From Larus michahellis (lineage: Eukaryota; Chordata; Aves; Charadriiformes; Laridae), in NCBI RefSeq assembly GCF_964199755.1, contig NC_133897.1:125256125-125320124 (forward strand): a stretch of 64,000 nucleotides of DNA, read 5' to 3'. Shown here piece by piece: positions 63,235 through 64,000 of this stretch (positions within the stretch are counted from its first letter, which is position 1; each line of letters opens with the position of its first letter). The translations under genes and the position numbers were made by a program. The notes below the pieces were generated by a model. That model had not been told where the DNA came from and did no database searches. It was given only the letters and a program-made list of their open reading frames with translations.

Positions 63235-63838
63235 TGTTGTGGTTTGGGCCAGGTGGGCCAGTGACAAGACAACAGATGCTCTCCCCAACTTCTCGCTCAA
63301 GGAGAGGAAGAAGAAAGATAGAGACTTATGAGTTTAGAAAAAAACTAAACTACTTCAATGAAATATTAATAATAAAATAAAAAAATGAAATAGATACTAT
63401 ATAAATAAATATACACAAAAACATATCAAGCTCCCAAGGAGATGTCACTGCCAGGCAGTGGGAAAATTCCAGACTGGCCTCAGTGACAAATGGGAACTAG
63501 AACACACTGACCAGGATCAAAAGGCAGATGAGCCGACGGGGTCCTCCTCAGACATCAGTCATTGAAGACAGAGAAGCAGTCCATGGATGAAGAGCCCACT
63601 GGAGAAGATCCAAAGAAGAACAGCCCTTGCAAAAGAATCCTTTCAGAAAAGCCAACCTGATGCCTTTGATCCCTCAGCTTTTATACTGAGCATGGGTCAC
63701 CTGACCTGTCCACAGGTGTAACCCTTCCACAGGGTAAACAACCAAGTCAGCTGACCCTGGTTGCCACAGCAACAAGTGTAAGCAAGAGCCTCTCTTACTC
63801 AACAGAAAGTTGTCTCTGCCTCAGCCCAAGCCAGGACA
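63235..63838 (-). mobile_element. Complete solo ERVL-type LTR nested in a CR1
   Basis: A 604-bp element begins TGTTGTGG and ends CCAGGACA. The flanking 5 bp are ATCAC (63230-63234) and GTCAC (63839-63843), a target duplication with one mismatch. In minus orientation a TATA box appears as CAGTATAAAAGC (from about 63682-63693). It is the same family as the fragment at 2545-3035. It interrupts CR1 coding sequence whose two sides continue each other, so it inserted after the CR1. No internal retroviral genes remain. Confidence 0.9.
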
Positions 63839-64000
63839 GTCACCAACAGTGCTGGAAAGGCAGAGGATCTCAGCACTTTCTTCACCTCTGTCTTTACCAG
63901 CACTTTTGTTCCCCAGTACTTGGGAACAAAAATCCAGGTTGGTGCAAACACAGACCCACTGTCAGTGAAGGAAGAGTTGATATGCAAACTATTACAGAAG
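63839..64000 (+). pseudogene. CR1 LINE ORF2 fragment, right part of the split element, runs off the window
   Basis: After the LTR the plus strand reads SAGKAEDLSTFFTSVFTS, matching the CR1 ORF2 block EKAEVLN-FFASVFT, then a variable linker and LSVKEELICKLLQK at the window edge, where the family enters the reverse-transcriptase domain. One copy of the target duplication accounts for the first bases. The rest of the element lies beyond 64000. Confidence 0.85.

Overview
The window reads as gene-poor, AT-rich DNA from a bird nuclear genome. The evidence is CR1 LINEs with the CR1-specific reverse transcriptase and the CR1 3' tail, plus several avian-type ERV LTRs. No tRNA, rRNA, CRISPR array, operon or intact protein-coding gene was found.

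The main content is a decayed multi-exon gene on the minus strand that I identify as peroxidasin-like (PXDNL family). Its remnants lie in the expected order from high to low coordinates. They are an Ig domain in two pieces (57.39-56.90 kb), a linker exon (53.2-53.0 kb), a long animal heme-peroxidase exon (50.89-49.87 kb), a coiled-coil/VWC exon (24.87-24.76 kb) and the last VWC exon (22.90-22.68 kb). Weaker candidates for missing exons lie at 61.7, 58.4, 43.2 and 30.5 kb. Large introns and recognisable splice sites show that this is an unprocessed pseudogene, not a retrocopy. Lesions include frameshifts, stops, a changed acceptor AG, loss of the distal-histidine segment, replacement of the proximal heme-ligand His by Gln, and loss of three VWC cysteines.

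Transposable elements fill part of the rest. Going left to right they are: an ERV LTR at the left edge (84-340); an antisense LTR fragment (2.5-3.0 kb); short CR1 tails (4.25, 9.1, 16.25 kb); a CR1 reverse-transcriptase fragment broken only by two TGA codons (16.3-17.5 kb); an old CR1 fragment (33.8 kb); an internally deleted CR1 on the minus strand (37.2-38.15 kb); a complete solo LTR with a 5-bp target duplication (46.1-46.7 kb); an old CR1 3'-UTR-like piece (54.6 kb); a truncated LTR (59.7-60.04 kb); an LTR end (62.24 kb); and a CR1 split by a nested solo LTR (62.9-64 kb).

The remaining sequence is AT-rich spacer with simple repeats. The segment below about 22.6 kb would be downstream of the dead gene, and the segment between 22.9 and 57 kb would be its former introns. 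I see no new functional system; the best discovery is the dying PXDNL-like locus and its readable series of lesions.
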